This document shows, piece after piece, positions 5,608 to 6,882 of a DNA stretch of 6,882 nt (positions are counted from its first letter, which is position 1; the number at the start of each line of letters is the position of its first letter). Source of the DNA: an uncultured bacterium (lineage in GTDB: Bacteria; Bacillota; Clostridia; Oscillospirales; Acutalibacteraceae); contig CAJMOI010000107.1 of assembly GCA_905215105.1 (NCBI GenBank), forward strand, positions 1-6,882, given 5' to 3'. The position numbers and the translations under genes were made by a program. The notes under the pieces are model-generated. The model did no database searches and was not told the DNA's origin. It saw only the letters and a list, made by a program, of their open reading frames with translations.

Positions 5608-6882
5608 CCAGACAGGCATATACAGGGCCGTTGGGCGTGGTAAAACCGGAACCGGCCGCCGGGATAAAGGCAATGAGGAAGCCGCCGATCATCCCGGCCC
5701 AGGCGCCGGCACGGTTAATGCCCTTCCAGTAAAGGGAGAGCAGATAGGGAGCCAGAAACGCGCCTGAAATAATGCCCCAGGAATAGCTCATCATTTCCAG
5801 AATGGGGGTGGGATAGTTGGCGATCAGATAGGACATCACCACAAAAATCAGGCACAGCCCCTTGGTCAGCGCCGCCAGGTTCCGATCCTTCATTTTGGGG
5901 GCAAGGGTGGCTTTCACCACATCCATGGAAGCCGTTGAACAGGCGGTTAGGGTAATGCTTGCCAGCGTCGAAACGGATGCGGAAATGAGCAGCACCAGCA
6001 CAATGCCGATGAGCAGATTGGGCAGCCCGGCTTCCTCCAGCATCAGGGGAACGATGTAGTCCTTGCCGCCTTCCGGCATGGTATTGCCGAAAAACAGATG
6101 GGAGAAAGAACCGATAAAATAGCCGCCGCCGGAGATCAGCAGGGCAAAGAAGGTGGAAATAATGGTGCCCCGGCGCACTTCCCGGTCATCCCGGATGCCG
6201 TAATATTTGTGAATCATCTGGGGCAATCCCCAGGTACCGAAGCTGGTCATGAGGATGGTGGCGACGAGGGAAACAGCGGCAGAAAAACTCAGTGGAGCCA
6301 TTTCGTTCTGCTGCATATACTCCGCCATGCGGCTGATGCCCTCTGTCAGGCCGCCCACCTTGGGGCCGACGATCACCAGTACCAACAGGGCTGACACGCC
6401 GAACATCATCACAAAGCCCTGGACAAAGTCGGCTTTCAGCGTTGCCATATAGCCGCCCAGCACCAGCACCACTGCCGAGGCCAGTGCAATCATAATCATG
6501 CATACCTGTTCGTCAATGCCCAGCAGCACCGAGCACACGCTGGTCAGTCCTTTATAGACGGAAGCGGAATAGGGGATCAGGAATACAAAAATAATCACAC
6601 AGGCGAACATCCGCATTTTTTTGGAGCGAAAGCGCTTTTCAAACAGCTGGGGCATGGAACTGATTTTCAAACGCCGGGTCACCTCCCGGGTACGCCGTGC
6701 CAGCACCAGCCAGGCCAGCAAAGAGCCGATCAGGGCATTGCCGATACCTACCAGTACGCTCCACAGGCCAAAGCTCCAGCCGGAGCCGCCGGAATAGCCG
6801 ATAAACATCACCGCCGAAAAATAGGCGGTTCCGTATGAAAAGGCAGAAAGCCATGCGCCGGCGTTGCGGCCTCCTACTGTAA
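5450..6882 (-). CDS. Sodium:solute symporter (SSS family), N-terminus cut by window edge
   Basis: Na+-coupled solute transporter of the SSS family (TC 2.A.21), a polytopic inner-membrane protein with a LeuT-like fold. The frame is open to the right edge. The 23 residues before the first in-frame GTG (6811) read TVGGRNAGAWLSAFSYGT and on, continuous with FIGYSGGSGW. That is the conserved first-repeat region of the family, so the gene starts beyond the window. In all, 476 residues are visible. Many long hydrophobic segments follow. SASVSTLAS (5983-5957) matches the helix-8 region that supplies Ser/Thr ligands of the Na2 sodium site in PutP and vSGLT. FGTWGLPQMIHKYYG (near 6240-6196) is the usual loop of the family. 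The C-terminus is a charged cytosolic tail rich in Glu and Lys. Substrate is not readable; proline, pantothenate, other amino acids or organic acids are all possible. It is convergent with nadR, separated by the terminator hairpin. Confidence 0.92.
   Translation of the reverse strand, partial: TVGGRNAGAWLSAFSYGTAYFSAVMFIGYSGGSGWSFGLWSVLVGIGNALIGSLLAWLVLARRTREVTRRLKISSMPQLFEKRFRSKKMRMFACVIIFVFLIPYSASVYKGLTSVCSVLLGIDEQVCMIMIALASAVVLVLGGYMATLKADFVQGFVMMFGVSALLVLVIVGPKVGGLTEGISRMAEYMQQNEMAPLSFSAAVSLVATILMTSFGTWGLPQMIHKYYGIRDDREVRRGTIISTFFALLISGGGYFIGSFSHLFFGNTMPEGGKDYIVPLMLEEAGLPNLLIGIVLVLLISASVSTLASITLTACSTASMDVVKATLAPKMKDRNLAALTKGLCLIFVVMSYLIANYPTPILEMMSYSWGIISGAFLAPYLLSLYWKGINRAGAWAGMIGGFLIAFIPAAGSGFTTPNGPVYACLAMAMSFVLCWGGSVLAKRMGWKSGEANPAFYEEVVEETPKKKLHRPKSPSEV

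Overview
The window looks like chromosomal DNA of a Gram-positive, Clostridia-type Firmicute. The evidence is a T-box tRNA-sensing leader, strong AAGGAGG-type ribosome binding sites, near-consensus sigma-A promoters with 17-bp spacers, and a moderately high GC content. Oscillospiraceae-like bacteria would fit, but that placement is inference. Nothing indicates a phage, plasmid, insertion sequence or CRISPR array, and most of the genes are recognisable core metabolism.

Left part (1-3025), minus strand: a branched-chain amino acid operon read in the order ilvB, ilvN, ilvC. A consensus promoter drives a leader of roughly 370 nt. The leader holds a T-box riboswitch (Stem I motif, an apparent AUC isoleucine specifier, the AGAGTGGTACCGCGG T-box and a 17-bp terminator). 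Acetolactate synthase large and small subunits follow, then the first 131 codons of ketol-acid reductoisomerase, which runs off the left edge. Uncharged tRNA, probably tRNA-Ile, should raise expression of the first two steps of Ile/Val synthesis. The small subunit keeps the residues used for valine feedback in E. coli IlvH.

Middle (3034-5450): a small Nudix hydrolase (minus) is divergent from a pnuC-nadR pair (plus) across a 187-bp region with a promoter for each side. PnuC imports nicotinamide riboside. The bifunctional NadR (NMN adenylyltransferase plus ribosylnicotinamide kinase, no HTH) would convert it to NMN and NAD+. The start of the pnuC transcript carries a perfect 8-bp inverted repeat of unknown role. 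The nadR reading frame has lost the stop expected near 5360. It reads through a 19-bp bidirectional terminator hairpin and 158 nt into the antisense of the next gene.

Right part (5450-6882), minus strand: most of a sodium:solute symporter (SSS family), convergent to nadR, with its N-terminus beyond the right edge.

I found no clearly new system. The points most worth a second look are the pnuC leader hairpin beside a divergent Nudix gene, the run-on nadR frame, the T-box details, and an abrupt change in codon use inside ilvB.
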